A DNA stretch of 44,747 bases from Betaproteobacteria bacterium (GTDB taxonomy: Bacteria; Acidobacteriota; Terriglobia; Acidiferrales; UBA7541), in the NCBI GenBank assembly GCA_903970165.1, contig CAJCHZ010000009.1:1-44747 (forward strand), written 5' to 3'. Of the stretch, positions 8,622 to 17,707 are shown one piece after another; position 1 is the stretch's first letter; each line of letters opens with the position of its first letter. Both the position numbers and the translations under genes were made by a program. Below the pieces are notes generated by a model. It was given only the letters and a program-made list of their open reading frames with translations, had not been told where the DNA came from and ran no database searches.

Positions 8622-9523
8622 GCGTGGTAAACCCGTGGGAGACGGATAGTAAAAGTACTGCCCTGACCTTCCCCTGGGCTCTCGGCAGAGGCGTCACCCC
8701 CGTAGCGGCGGGCGATTGAGCGCACGATGAACAACCCGAGGCCGGTGCCTTTCACCTGATCCGTTTTGGAATTGGATGCGCGATAGAAGCGCTTGAAGAT
8801 TCGCTTCAGTTCATTGTGAGGGATGCCGATGCCTTCGTCGTGCACGCGAAGAACCACGCTGTCGATATCCGGCGTGAGCAAATTCACAACGATGTTTTTC
8901 TTTGCGCCGGAATATTTGATGGCATTGTCGAGCAGATTGAAAACCGCGGTTCGAAGTTCTTCCGGATTGCCCAGGACGGTGATTTCCTCCGCCGGCTCGC
9001 CACCAGAGCGCAAGGCATCCTGTGAAAGATTATGGCGCACTCGCGTGAGCGCCAACACTTCGCGCACGATGTTGGAAAATTGGACTTCCTGCCAGTTTTG
9101 GCGCTCGCTCGCGTGGCGAAGTTCCCCGGCTTTTAGCACTTGCTCGACGGTTCCGAGCAGCCGGTCCGTGTCCTCCAGCATGATGCGGTAAAATTCGCGG
9201 CGCTTTGCTTCATCCAGGTTACGGCTTGCCAGCGTTTCGAGATACAGGCGAATGGATGCGATCGGCGTTTTTAGTTCGTGGGTGACGGCGTTTAGGAAAC
9301 TGTCGTGCTGCTCATTGCGCCGAATCTCGCGAACAAGAAAGATGGTGTTGACCACCAGCCCGGCGATGAGCAACCCAAAAAAGATGATGCCAAGCACCAA
9401 GGGAACTACCTGGCGCCAGTGAAAAATGATCCAACTCACGTTCAGAAAGATCGTGAGGGCGACAAGGCAAACGCCAAGGGTGATAAAAAACGCTATTGCT
9501 TTGGTGCGGCGCGTGATGCGCAT
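8618..9523 (-). CDS. Sensor histidine kinase with minimal extracytoplasmic part
   Basis: The protein has 301 residues. Two membrane helices (about 10-33 and 39-65) are separated by only a few residues, so there is no periplasmic sensor domain and no clear HAMP domain. A HisKA dimerisation domain follows with phosphoacceptor His82 (TTHELKTPIAS-type box: NAVTHELKTPIAS). The ATPase domain has the N box (NLLDNAIKYS), G1 (DEGIGIP), the F-box region (IFKRFYRA) and G2 (GTGLGLFIV). All catalytic motifs look intact. It is coupled to the response regulator by an ATGA overlap. With no external domain, it most likely senses a membrane property or a partner protein. Confidence 0.92.
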   Translation of the reverse strand: MRITRRTKAIAFFITLGVCLVALTIFLNVSWIIFHWRQVVPLVLGIIFFGLLIAGLVVNTIFLVREIRRNEQHDSFLNAVTHELKTPIASIRLYLETLASRNLDEAKRREFYRIMLEDTDRLLGTVEQVLKAGELRHASERQNWQEVQFSNIVREVLALTRVRHNLSQDALRSGGEPAEEITVLGNPEELRTAVFNLLDNAIKYSGAKKNIVVNLLTPDIDSVVLRVHDEGIGIPHNELKRIFKRFYRASNSKTDQVKGTGLGLFIVRSIARRYGGDASAESPGEGQGSTFTIRLPRVYHA

Positions 9524-9622
9524 GGCCTACTAGTTTACGACAGTGCTGAGCCAGCGCCATAAGGTAGAAAAAGTGGCGCGGACCGTTTGGAACCTGCCGC
9601 AACTATTCCGTGGACGCGATGG

Positions 9623-10537
9623 TTAGTCGCCGCTGAATTGAGGTACTGGAGCTTCCGCCGGCGCAACTTGAGGCGGCACGGCAATGTGGTTCTCTCTGGC
9701 CTTTTCCGGCTGCCCGAGTTTGTGTCGCTTGATGTCCCAGGCAAGTCCAACGGCGCGCATCGCGCAGATGCCATACCAGTTCACGTCAATTTCATACCAG
9801 GCGATACCGTGGCGCGCTGCTTGCGGAACAGCGTGATGATTGTTGTGCCAGCCCTCGCCAAACGTGAGCACGGCGACCCAAAAACTGTTCTTCGAGGTAT
9901 CGTCCGTCATGAATCGCCGAGAGCCCCACATGTGCGTCGCGGAATTTACAAGCCAGGTGGCATGCAAACCGACTGTGGTTCGCAGAAAGATTCCCCAGAA
10001 TAGGAAGGGCCAGCCGCCAATGGCAAGAAGCGCGGCACCCAGCACAGTGAGAGGAACCCAATGCCATTTCGTGATCCAGACATGAAAGCGGTCCTTGCGG
10101 AGATCGGGAATGTAGGGCAAAAGCTCGGTCACGCTGTTGTGCATGGCCTTACCGGTCAGAATCCAGCCCATGTGAGCCCACAATCCGCCATCGCGCGGCG
10201 AGTGCGGATCGCCTTCTTTGTCCGTGTTCTGGTGATGGACGCGATGCGTGCCCACCCACGCCATCGGTCCGCCTTCCAGGGCCAGAGTGCCGCAGATGGT
10301 CAGAAAATACTCCATCCATTTCGGCGTCTTAAAGCCGCGATGCGTGAGCAAGCGGTGGTAACCCATGCCGATGCCTAGGCTTCCGGTCACCCACCAAAGA
10401 AAAAGAGAAAGCACCAACGCTTTCCAGGTAAAAAAGAACAGCGCAACGACCGCGCCGACATGAAACGCAAGCATGAAGGAAGAGGTGGTCCAGTTGACCG
10501 GCTCAGAAAATGTCTTGTCTCTTTGTAAGAGGCCCAT
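9623..10537 (-). CDS. Membrane fatty acid (acyl) desaturase
   Basis: From ATG 10537 the protein has 304 residues. It has the three histidine boxes of delta-9-type membrane desaturases: HRLLTH (61-66), HRVHH (98-102) and HNNHH (231-235), which bind the di-iron centre. Hydrophobic segments lie around 18-58, 75-93, 158-200. The reaction is expected to be oxygen-dependent insertion of a cis double bond into an acyl chain of a lipid or thioester, in the inner membrane. The frame is open upstream to 10696, but that extension does not resemble the family. The gene is co-directional with the kinase/regulator pair, 99 bases upstream of it, which suggests a functional link. Confidence 0.9.
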   Translation of the reverse strand: MGLLQRDKTFSEPVNWTTSSFMLAFHVGAVVALFFFTWKALVLSLFLWWVTGSLGIGMGYHRLLTHRGFKTPKWMEYFLTICGTLALEGGPMAWVGTHRVHHQNTDKEGDPHSPRDGGLWAHMGWILTGKAMHNSVTELLPYIPDLRKDRFHVWITKWHWVPLTVLGAALLAIGGWPFLFWGIFLRTTVGLHATWLVNSATHMWGSRRFMTDDTSKNSFWVAVLTFGEGWHNNHHAVPQAARHGIAWYEIDVNWYGICAMRAVGLAWDIKRHKLGQPEKARENHIAVPPQVAPAEAPVPQFSGD

Positions 10538-10811
10538 GAATCCCAACGTAGCATGCAGCGCGGCGGCATTCTGTAATAGTTGTGTAATCCTCGGCGAGAG
10601 AGTTTCCGTACCAATGTACAGCGAACAAATTAAGAATATTTTCGTGTCTCGCGGAGTTCCGATGAGGGTCGCGCACCTGGCATTTGGGCCGCCCATCGCT
10701 AAGGCGGGTGACAGTGCTTAATGCAGGCACCCTAGGCCCACCCGCCTGGAATGAAGTGTAAACTGTGTGTTAAGAAGTCCCTCGCTATCGCGTCTAGGTT
10801 ACTGAAGAGCC

Positions 10812-10820
10812 GAGGAGGGA
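10812..10820 (+). promoter_or_regulatory. Strong ribosome binding site deciding a TTG start
   Basis: GAGGAGGGA at 10812-10820 lies four to seven bases before TTG 10825. The next in-frame ATG (10849) has no such signal. The TTG is therefore the likely start of the ECF sigma factor gene. Confidence 0.6.
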
Positions 10821-10824
10821 ACAG

Positions 10825-11379
10825 TTGGCGGCCGCGATAGAACCTCTTATGGTCACCCAGGCAGCGGCAGAACTTGAGGAAGTTTTTCGGGCGCATCATG
10901 CACGCGTCCTCAAGGCTGCCTACCGCGTAACGGGAAGCGTTTCGGATGCGGAAGATGTCGCGCAATCCGTGTTTTTGCGATTGGCCCGCACGGGCATTGA
11001 TCGCAGCCGTATCACTTATTTAGAAGGCTATCTACAACGGGCCGCGGTGAACGGTGCTCTGGATTTAATCCGATCGCGGGGCAATCGCGAAGATGTGCCC
11101 TTGGAGGATGAAGCCTTGCCGGTCTCACTCTCCAATTCCACAGTCTCCCCGGAACGAACCCACTCCTCCCTGGAAATTCGTAACTGGCTTCGCCGCGCCC
11201 TCGCCGAACTGAGCCCTCGGACCGCCGAAATGTTTGTCCTGCGCTACATCGAAGGCCTGGACAACCCGGAAATCGCCAAGTCCATGAACACCTCGCAAGC
11301 CGTCGTCGCGGTCACGCTGCATCGAGTCCGGGCAAAATTAAAGAAAGATCTTTGTGGATTTATGAGAGGCGCATCATGA
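10825..11379 (+). CDS. ECF-type RNA polymerase sigma factor
   Basis: The protein has 184 residues. Region 2 covers about 17-85 (EEVFRAHHARVLKAAYRVTG, SDAEDVAQSVFLRLAR), and region 4 covers about 118-178 (LSPRTAEMFVLRYIEGLDNP, then a helix-turn-helix with AKSMNTSQAVVAVTLHRVRA). There is no region 3, as expected for group 4 (ECF) sigma factors. Translation likely starts at TTG 10825 behind a strong Shine-Dalgarno sequence. Its stop overlaps the start of the next gene, which carries a zinc-finger anti-sigma motif, by four bases (ATGA). It heads a six-gene operon with two ABC transporter pairs, which it probably helps to transcribe. Confidence 0.9.
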   Translation: MAAAIEPLMVTQAAAELEEVFRAHHARVLKAAYRVTGSVSDAEDVAQSVFLRLARTGIDRSRITYLEGYLQRAAVNGALDLIRSRGNREDVPLEDEALPVSLSNSTVSPERTHSSLEIRNWLRRALAELSPRTAEMFVLRYIEGLDNPEIAKSMNTSQAVVAVTLHRVRAKLKKDLCGFMRGAS

Positions 11380-14009
11380 GCTGGTTTTGGTCGAAGAAGA
11401 ACTCTGAACTGGATCGCGTAATTTCCGAATTCCGGGGACAAGAACTTGACGAAAAGGCCCTCTCCGCTTCGGCCGAGCGCGTGTGGGAACGGCTGCAATC
11501 CGGCGAGGGCGATCCCATCGCCAGCGGCGCGCTTCAGCCCATTCGCGGCTGCGCGGATATTCGCGCCCAACTCCCGGCGTATCACAAGCACGAACTCGCC
11601 CCAGCGCGCGCGTTGATCGTCGAAGACCATCTCCGCGAATGTATCTCGTGCCGCTCGTATGCGCATGGCCGCGTTGTCGATGGTGCGTCCGCCGAAAAAT
11701 GGCACATGGAGCCTGCCTCGCGCGGCTTCCAGTGGAGCTTCGCTCGAATGTCTCTCGCGGCCGCCTCATTAATCCTGGTGGGCGCCGTTAGCTGGGCTGC
11801 TTACAGGTGGTACCTCGCACCTCTTCCTGGAACACGAGCCCGGGTTGATTCCATCGAAGGGCAAGCTTATCGCGTTGATTGGGCCGGTGAGCGAGCGCTA
11901 AAAACCGGCGACCAAATCGGCGAAGGCGAATTCATCCGGACCGCCGCAAATTCTCACGCCAAGGTCGTTCTTTTCGACGGCTCCAAAGTGGAAATGAATC
12001 AGCGCGCCGAATTCTCGGTCCATGCCAATCGCCGCGACACGACCATCCACCTCGATCAGGGCATCATCATCGTGCAAGCTGCGAAGCGCCATACCGGCCA
12101 CCTCTACGTCAGCGCTCCCGATTGCAACGTGGCCGTCACCGGCACAGTCTTTTCCGTCAATGCCGGCACAAAAGGCTCGCGAGTGGGTGTTATTGAAGGC
12201 GAAGTTCATGTCAAGCATGAGGGCGCGGAGTCCATTTTGCACTCCGGCGACGTGCTTGCGACAACGCAAAGCGTCGGTGTGGTCCCCGTGCAGGACGAAA
12301 TCGCCTGGAGCTCCGACAAGGATCACGACCTGGAGCTGCTTGCGGAATTTTCGAGACTCCGCGCGCAGTTCAATCAAATTCAGCTTCCCGGCGCTCGCTA
12401 CCAGAGCAACATTCTTCCTTTGCTGCCCGCGGACACGGTGCTCTATGTCGGCGTCCCGAATTTCGGCGACGCCCTGCAACAAGCCAACCAGATCTTTCAG
12501 CAGGAATTGTCGCAGAGCCCGGTTTTGCAGCAGTGGTGGAACAAGTCGAACTCGGCAAACCAGCATCCGACTCCCGACGAACTCATCCAGAAGATTCAAA
12601 CGCTCAGCCAGTATTTGGGCGATGAAGTCGTGTTGACGATGGAAGCGCCTGCGGCTGCCAACCAGGGCGGACCTGTTCTGCTCGCGGAAGTGCGGCAGGG
12701 CGGCATTCAAAGCTTTTTGCAGAGTCAGGTTGCGGCGGCGACGAATTCGGAAGGCCACTCGAATGTAAACGTTCTAACGCCGGACACGCTTCCCTCCCTC
12801 GGAGCCAACACGCACGGCATGATGATGCTGGTGCGCCAGAACATGCTCGTGATTGGCGGCGACGCGGGTTCCGTTCAGCGCGTGAACGCGCAGCTCAACG
12901 CTGGGACGAGCCTCTTCGCCGGCACGGACTTCGGCAAGAAAATCGCCGGTGTCTACAGCCGCGGCACGGAAATTGTTGTTGCAGCGAACCTGGGCCAGAT
13001 CATCAGCGCGGCTCACCAAAACAGCTCTCAAGCGCAATCAAAGCCCTTCATGAACAGTGGCTTTGACAATATGCAGTACTTGATCGCCACACGCGGCGAG
13101 GCTCCCGGCAATGGCGACAACCGCATCACGCTGAATTTCAATGGCCCCCGGCACGGCATCGCCTCCTGGCTCGCCGCGCCCGCTCCGGTGGGTTCCCTGG
13201 ACTATGTTTCCGCCAATGCCGGCGCGGCATTTTCCTTCGTTGCCAAACAGCCCGCGCTCATGCTCGATGACGTTTTCAGCATCGCCGGTAACGATCCCGA
13301 TTTCAGCAAAGGTCTCGCCCAGGCAAATGCAGAGCTGGGATTCGATATTCGCAACGATTTGGCGACCGCTCTCGGCGGAGAAGTCACCATAGCTCTCGAC
13401 GGCCCCGTTCTTCCGACGCCATCCTGGAAAGTGATCGCGGAAGTCAACAATTCGGGCGCCGTACAGGTAGCCATCCAAAAAATGGTGCAATCCCTGAATC
13501 AGAATTCGGCCAAAGCGAACCAGCCCGGTGTGACATTGGATCAGGAACAGGTCGGCGGCCGCACTTTTTATACGATTCGCCCGCAAGCTCCCGGACTCAC
13601 AACAGAGTACGACTACGTTTTCGCGGATGGTTACATGCTCCTGGCTCCATCGCGAGCGTTGCTTCTCAACGCTCTCCAGACGCACGCAAGCGGAACCTCG
13701 CTGGCTCGCTCGCCATCCTTCCAGGCCTTGCTTCCCAGCGACAACCAGGCAAACTTCTCCGCGATGGTTTATCAGAATCTCGCTCCGATCCTGAAGCCGC
13801 TCGCTTCGCAGCTTACTTCCCAGCAACTGGCGCTGCTTCAGCAGGTCGCCGCGGACTCCAAGCCGAGCGTGATGTGCGCTTACGGCGAGGACGACCAGAT
13901 CGAAATCGCGAGCAGCGGCAAGCTCTTCGACCTGAACCCCGCGATCCTGGCGTTATCTCATTTGCTCTCTCTGAACGGGCATGGAACATCGGCGGTCACT
14001 CATCCGTAA
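11376..14009 (+). CDS. Anti-sigma/FecR-domain membrane protein with large extracytoplasmic region
   Basis: From ATG 11376 the protein has 877 residues. Near the N-terminus is a zinc-finger anti-sigma motif (Cys59 CADIRAQLPAY, then His85-x3-Cys89-x2-Cys92 in HLRECISC). One membrane helix follows (about 125-147, MSLAAASLILVGAVSWAAY). A FecR-type beta-rich domain spans about 155-305 (EGEFIRTAANSHAKVVLFDG, VTGTVFSVNAGTKGSRVGVI). The remaining 550 residues resemble DUF3352-like secreted modules, beginning LPLLPADTVLYVGVPNFGDA; this last match is tentative. Probably the cytoplasmic part holds the sigma factor and the outer part senses a signal. It overlaps the sigma gene by four bases and precedes the ABC genes by ten. 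The frame allows a TTG start at 11352, which I reject. Confidence 0.82.
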   Translation: MSWFWSKKNSELDRVISEFRGQELDEKALSASAERVWERLQSGEGDPIASGALQPIRGCADIRAQLPAYHKHELAPARALIVEDHLRECISCRSYAHGRVVDGASAEKWHMEPASRGFQWSFARMSLAAASLILVGAVSWAAYRWYLAPLPGTRARVDSIEGQAYRVDWAGERALKTGDQIGEGEFIRTAANSHAKVVLFDGSKVEMNQRAEFSVHANRRDTTIHLDQGIIIVQAAKRHTGHLYVSAPDCNVAVTGTVFSVNAGTKGSRVGVIEGEVHVKHEGAESILHSGDVLATTQSVGVVPVQDEIAWSSDKDHDLELLAEFSRLRAQFNQIQLPGARYQSNILPLLPADTVLYVGVPNFGDALQQANQIFQQELSQSPVLQQWWNKSNSANQHPTPDELIQKIQTLSQYLGDEVVLTMEAPAAANQGGPVLLAEVRQGGIQSFLQSQVAAATNSEGHSNVNVLTPDTLPSLGANTHGMMMLVRQNMLVIGGDAGSVQRVNAQLNAGTSLFAGTDFGKKIAGVYSRGTEIVVAANLGQIISAAHQNSSQAQSKPFMNSGFDNMQYLIATRGEAPGNGDNRITLNFNGPRHGIASWLAAPAPVGSLDYVSANAGAAFSFVAKQPALMLDDVFSIAGNDPDFSKGLAQANAELGFDIRNDLATALGGEVTIALDGPVLPTPSWKVIAEVNNSGAVQVAIQKMVQSLNQNSAKANQPGVTLDQEQVGGRTFYTIRPQAPGLTTEYDYVFADGYMLLAPSRALLLNALQTHASGTSLARSPSFQALLPSDNQANFSAMVYQNLAPILKPLASQLTSQQLALLQQVAADSKPSVMCAYGEDDQIEIASSGKLFDLNPAILALSHLLSLNGHGTSAVTHP

Positions 14010-14019
14010 TACACTCTAG

Positions 14020-14961
14020 ATGATGCCCCCAACGATTGAGCTAGAAGGACTCGAAGTCCAGCTCGGTGGCCGCACGATTCTTCACGGACTCACTGGAGTT
14101 TTGAAGAGTCGCGCCATTGGGCTGCTCGGACCGAACGGCGCCGGCAAATCCACGCTCATCAATACTCTTCTTGGCTTCCACAAACCATCCAAAGGCAGCG
14201 CCCGCGTTCTTGGTCTCGATGCGAGCGCGAACGGCAAGACTCTTCGCGAACTCGTCGGCTACATGCCGGAGAACGACTCTTTCATCGCAAAAATGTCCGG
14301 CGTTCGTTTCGTTCGTTACATGGCGGAAATTTCTGGCCTTCCTCCGGATCAAGCGATGGAGCGCGCCCACGAGGCTTTCGTCTATGTTGGCCTTGGCGAA
14401 GCGCGCTATCGTCCCGTGGGAACGTATTCTCTCGGCATGAAGCAGCTCGCGAAACTGGCGCAAGCTATTGCGCACGGCCCGAAAGTTTTGATTCTCGATG
14501 AACCGACCAACGGCATGGACCCGCCAGCCCGCAAGCGCCTGATCGAACTAATCCGCGAAATACGCGAAGCCAGCGACATTTGCCTTCTTCTCTCCTCGCA
14601 TCTTCTCCGCGACGTGGAAGAAACTTGCGACGAGGTGCTCATCCTTCGTAACGGTAAAATCGCCTCCATCTGCAACCTCGTCGAAGAACGCCGCGCCAAC
14701 CGCAAGTTCCTCGAACTGGAAACCGTTGGCGTCGAAGCTACATTTACCGCCGCGCTCGAAACTCTGGGCTGCGAGTGTGCCATCTTTGGCAACGGCCGTA
14801 TAAAAGTCGTCATGCCGGACAGCGTCGAGATTCGCGAAGTCTTTAAAGTCGCCGCCGACCGCGGTGTGCAGATTCGCCGCATGAATCACCGCCGCGATTC
14901 GCTCGAAGATATTTTCCTCAACGCTATGGAGCAAACGGGAGTCGCCGATGGCCGTATATAA
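14020..14961 (+). CDS. ABC transporter ATP-binding protein (first pair)
   Basis: The protein has 313 residues: a nucleotide-binding domain with Walker [10 protein letters not shown] (37-45), Q-loop region ([10 protein letters not shown]), Walker [14 protein letters not shown] and H-loop SSHLL, followed by a roughly 90-residue C-terminal extension typical of ABC-2 exporters. The signature motif is degenerate ([15 protein letters not shown] in place of LSGGQ-type), as is common in this subfamily. It energises the permease encoded next, whose start overlaps its end by 14 bases. ABC-2 systems usually export lipids, polysaccharides, antibiotics or proteins, or help assemble envelope parts. The substrate is unknown. 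ATG 14023 is an equally possible start. Confidence 0.93.
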   Translation: MMPPTIELEGLEVQLGGRTILHGLTGVLKSRAIGLLGPNGAGKSTLINTLLGFHKPSKGSARVLGLDASANGKTLRELVGYMPENDSFIAKMSGVRFVRYMAEISGLPPDQAMERAHEAFVYVGLGEARYRPVGTYSLGMKQLAKLAQAIAHGPKVLILDEPTNGMDPPARKRLIELIREIREASDICLLLSSHLLRDVEETCDEVLILRNGKIASICNLVEERRANRKFLELETVGVEATFTAALETLGCECAIFGNGRIKVVMPDSVEIREVFKVAADRGVQIRRMNHRRDSLEDIFLNAMEQTGVADGRI

Positions 14962-15832
14962 GCGCAAATACAACCCGTACACTGGCCCGCTGACCGCAAC
15001 TTGGCCGCGATTTTTCGTTCTGACCCGCTATGCTTTCATGGATCTTTTCAAATCGCGCTTCTTCGTTCTTTTGCTCATCCTGGCTATTGTTCCCAACCTT
15101 TTCTTCGCGGGTTACATTTTTATAGCCAACAACAAAACCGTGCAATTGCTGATGCAAATTCGCTCGGCGGAATTCCTCTCGGTGGAAACCCAATACTTCA
15201 TCATCATTATGATGGTGCAGACGAACGTCGCCTTTCTTCTCAACTGCTGGGTTGGCCCCGTCCTTATCTCCGGAGACCTGACCAATGGAGCGCTTCCGTT
15301 ATTCCTGAGCCGGCCATTCAGCCGAGCCGACTACGTTATCGGAAAACTCGCTGTTCTCGGTATTTTGCTTTCGGCCATTACCTGGGTTCCCTGCTTGCTC
15401 CTCTTCGGCCTGCAGTCCGGCCTCGCAAGAAACGGCTGGATCTGGTCGCACCTCTGGATGATCGTCCCGATCATCCTGTGTTCCGCGATCTGGATCCTGA
15501 TGCTTTCCCTGATTTCTTTGGCTGTCTCGGCATGGGTCAAGTTGCGGATCGTGGCTACCGGCGTAATCTTCATTTCGTTTTTCATTCCCGCGGGGCTGGG
15601 AGAGATGTTTAACGCCATCATGGGCACATACTGGGGCGCGCTCCTGAATTTTTCGTACATGTTTCGCATCGTCGTCGAAAGAGGGCTGCGCGATCCTTCC
15701 AGGCTGCTTGGCCTTATGGGCCGCCACGAGATCCCTGTTCCGGCGGCCTGGGCAGTAATGATCTGCGTCTGCTTGTTTTCGCTCTTCATTCTCAATGCGC
15801 GCCTGCGTGCCCGTGAGGTCGTCCGCGGATGA
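14948..15832 (+). CDS. ABC-2 type transporter permease (first pair)
   Basis: The protein has 294 residues and about six hydrophobic segments: near 25-60 ([20 protein letters not shown]), 80-105, 135-160, 175-200, 205-225 and 265-285 ([20 protein letters not shown]). The motif [20 protein letters not shown] between helices 2 and 3 is typical of ABC-2 permeases (type change from cytosolic coupling helix to membrane). It overlaps the preceding ATPase gene by 14 bases and the next ATPase gene by four bases, so the partners are probably translated together. The transported substrate is unknown. Confidence 0.9.
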   Translation: MAVYKRKYNPYTGPLTATWPRFFVLTRYAFMDLFKSRFFVLLLILAIVPNLFFAGYIFIANNKTVQLLMQIRSAEFLSVETQYFIIIMMVQTNVAFLLNCWVGPVLISGDLTNGALPLFLSRPFSRADYVIGKLAVLGILLSAITWVPCLLLFGLQSGLARNGWIWSHLWMIVPIILCSAIWILMLSLISLAVSAWVKLRIVATGVIFISFFIPAGLGEMFNAIMGTYWGALLNFSYMFRIVVERGLRDPSRLLGLMGRHEIPVPAAWAVMICVCLFSLFILNARLRAREVVRG

Positions 15833-16779
15833 CGCCCGACAACCGCCAAATCGTCTTCCAAAACGTCTCCAAGTTTTACGGAGAAGTTCTCGGCGTGAAC
15901 AAAGTGAGTTTCTCGCTCGGGCCGGGCATTACGAGCCTCGTCGGCCCCAACGGTTCCGGCAAAACCACGCTGATGAATCTCCTCACCGGCCTCATAAAAC
16001 CTTCGCAAGGCTCGATTCGCGTCTTCGGCTTGTCTCCCAATCAGCCCATCGAATTTTTCCGCGAGGTCGGCTACTGCACGCAGTTCGATTCTTTTCCCCC
16101 CGGCACGAATGGCTACGATTTCATTTATTGGCCTCTGCGCCTGCACGGTTTTGGCGATCAGCAAGCCGCGAAGCTCACCAACGAAGCTCTCGAGCGTGCC
16201 GGCATGGCCCAGGTCGCCCGCCGGAAAGTCGCTGGCTACAGCAAAGGCATGCGGCAGCGCATTCGCCTCGCGCAAGCCATTGCGCATCATCCTTCCGTGC
16301 TGGTTCTCGATGAACCGCTGAACGGCCTCGATCCTATGGCGCGCGCCGAATCCATCGCGCTCTTTGAAGCGCTAGCCAAACAGGGCATGCACGTCATCAT
16401 TTCCAGCCATATTCTGGAGGAAGTCGACCGCATTTCTGACCGCGTCGTGCTGATGAGCAGCGGCTACGTCGTCGCCGAAGGTGAGATTCGCGAAGTCCGC
16501 AGAGAAGTCCGCGACCACCCCATGCAAATTCTCGTCCGCTGTTCCAATGCATCCAAACTTGCTTCCGCTGCCTTCGAACTCGATCACGTCGTCGAAGCCA
16601 AAATCCTGAACGACGGCCAAAGCGTCTTGGTGCGTACCCGCGACGCCGAACAATTCTCCCTCTTGTTGAACAAAATTGTTTCCAGCGGTCTCGTGGAAGT
16701 GGACGCCGTTGCTCCCGCCGACGACGACGTCAACTCCATCTATCAATATCTCATCGGCTCGGATGGTGGCCCGGCATGA
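15829..16779 (+). CDS. ABC transporter ATP-binding protein (second pair)
   Basis: The protein has 316 residues. Motifs are Walker A GPNGSGKTT (39-47), Q-loop near YCTQFDSF, signature YSKGMRQRIRLAQAI, Walker B VLVLDEPLNGLDP and H-loop SSHILEEV. A C-terminal domain of about 80 residues follows, as in the first ATPase. The two ATPases are clearly related but not identical, which suggests an old duplication of the ATPase-permease pair. Its start (ATGA) overlaps the first permease gene and its end overlaps the second permease gene by four bases, so the whole set is translationally chained. Confidence 0.93.
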   Translation: MTPDNRQIVFQNVSKFYGEVLGVNKVSFSLGPGITSLVGPNGSGKTTLMNLLTGLIKPSQGSIRVFGLSPNQPIEFFREVGYCTQFDSFPPGTNGYDFIYWPLRLHGFGDQQAAKLTNEALERAGMAQVARRKVAGYSKGMRQRIRLAQAIAHHPSVLVLDEPLNGLDPMARAESIALFEALAKQGMHVIISSHILEEVDRISDRVVLMSSGYVVAEGEIREVRREVRDHPMQILVRCSNASKLASAAFELDHVVEAKILNDGQSVLVRTRDAEQFSLLLNKIVSSGLVEVDAVAPADDDVNSIYQYLIGSDGGPA

Positions 16780-17651
16780 GCTCGCAAAACGCGGTCGCGG
16801 GTGCCCAAAAGTGGGCCAAAGAACAGCCCTGGCGGCTTTACTCGAGCCAAATCGCTGTCCTCGTGCGCACCGAGGTTCGCCGCAATCTTTTCACCAAGCG
16901 CAGGATTGGGATGTACCTTCTCGCTTTCACGCCTGCTTTCATCCTTTTAATGAACAGTGTTTTTAATCGCAGGCCCCTGGGCCCCATTGACCTTGAAGAA
17001 AGTACACTGGTTTTCGCCGGAATCGTTCAGCTCTACTTCGTTCGCCTGGGCATTTTCTTCGCCTGCATGGGAGTTTTCACGTGGCTTTTCCGCGGCGAAA
17101 TGGTCCAGAAAACCCTCCACTATCAGTTTTTGTCGCCGGTCCGGCGCGAAGTTCTTGTGGTCGGAAAATTTCTCGCGGGCTCCATCATTTCCATTGCGCT
17201 TTTCGAAGTGGCGATTCTTATCAGCTTTTATCTTGAGTACAGCCGCTTTGGATCCATCGGGAGAACCTACGTATTCAGCGGTCCTGGCCTCGGCCAGTTA
17301 GGATCTTATTTGCTCGTGGCGGCTCTCGCTTGCATTGGCTACGGCGCCGTGTTTCTCGCCCTCAGCCTGCTCTTCAAGAATCCTATTGTCCCCGGAGCTG
17401 TCCTGCTGGGGTGGGAAACCATCTCACCGATCTTTCCGTCGTGGGCCCAAAAACTGAGTGTCACCTTTTACCTCAAGCACCTCTGTCCAGTCACTTTGCC
17501 TGTGGAAGGCCCACTCGCGTTGTTCACGGTGGTAGCCGAACCTGTCGCGCCATATCTCGCCATCCTGGGTTTACTCTGCCTCACCGTGGCGATCCTCGTC
17601 CTTTCCTGCTTTCTCATCCACCGGCTTGAAATCACCTACACCGTAGACTAA
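16776..17651 (+). CDS. ABC-2 type transporter permease (second pair)
   Basis: The protein has 291 residues with about six hydrophobic helices, including segments near 48-65 (MYLLAFTPAFILLMNSVF), 82-108, 135-160, 175-205 and 260-285. RGEMVQKTLHYQFLSPVRRE is the ABC-2-type cytosolic segment between helices. It is the last gene of the operon that starts with the ECF sigma factor. Two different permeases and two ATPases could form one heteromeric exporter or two separate ones; the sequence does not decide this. A weak inverted repeat (ACAGCC/GGCTGT, 17657-17686) follows but has no T run. Confidence 0.88.
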   Translation: MSSQNAVAGAQKWAKEQPWRLYSSQIAVLVRTEVRRNLFTKRRIGMYLLAFTPAFILLMNSVFNRRPLGPIDLEESTLVFAGIVQLYFVRLGIFFACMGVFTWLFRGEMVQKTLHYQFLSPVRREVLVVGKFLAGSIISIALFEVAILISFYLEYSRFGSIGRTYVFSGPGLGQLGSYLLVAALACIGYGAVFLALSLLFKNPIVPGAVLLGWETISPIFPSWAQKLSVTFYLKHLCPVTLPVEGPLALFTVVAEPVAPYLAILGLLCLTVAILVLSCFLIHRLEITYTVD

Positions 17652-17707
17652 GTAGCACAGCCTTGACCTGAGGCACGAAGGGCTGTCCAGGCCGTGCGCG
17701 TTTCAAA

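Noticed and set aside
11898..13826. Long minus-strand frames (262 and 286 residues) opposite the FecR-type gene
   Set aside because: They are antisense shadows of an intact 877-residue protein with recognisable domains; their own products match nothing.
15331..16290. 319-residue minus-strand frame across the ABC genes
   Set aside because: It spans the junction of a permease and an ATPase gene that both have full motif sets; antisense shadow.
17652..17707. Terminator between the ABC operon and recQ
   Set aside because: ACAGCC and GGCTGT pair, but the loop is 18 bases long and there is no T run; too weak to list.
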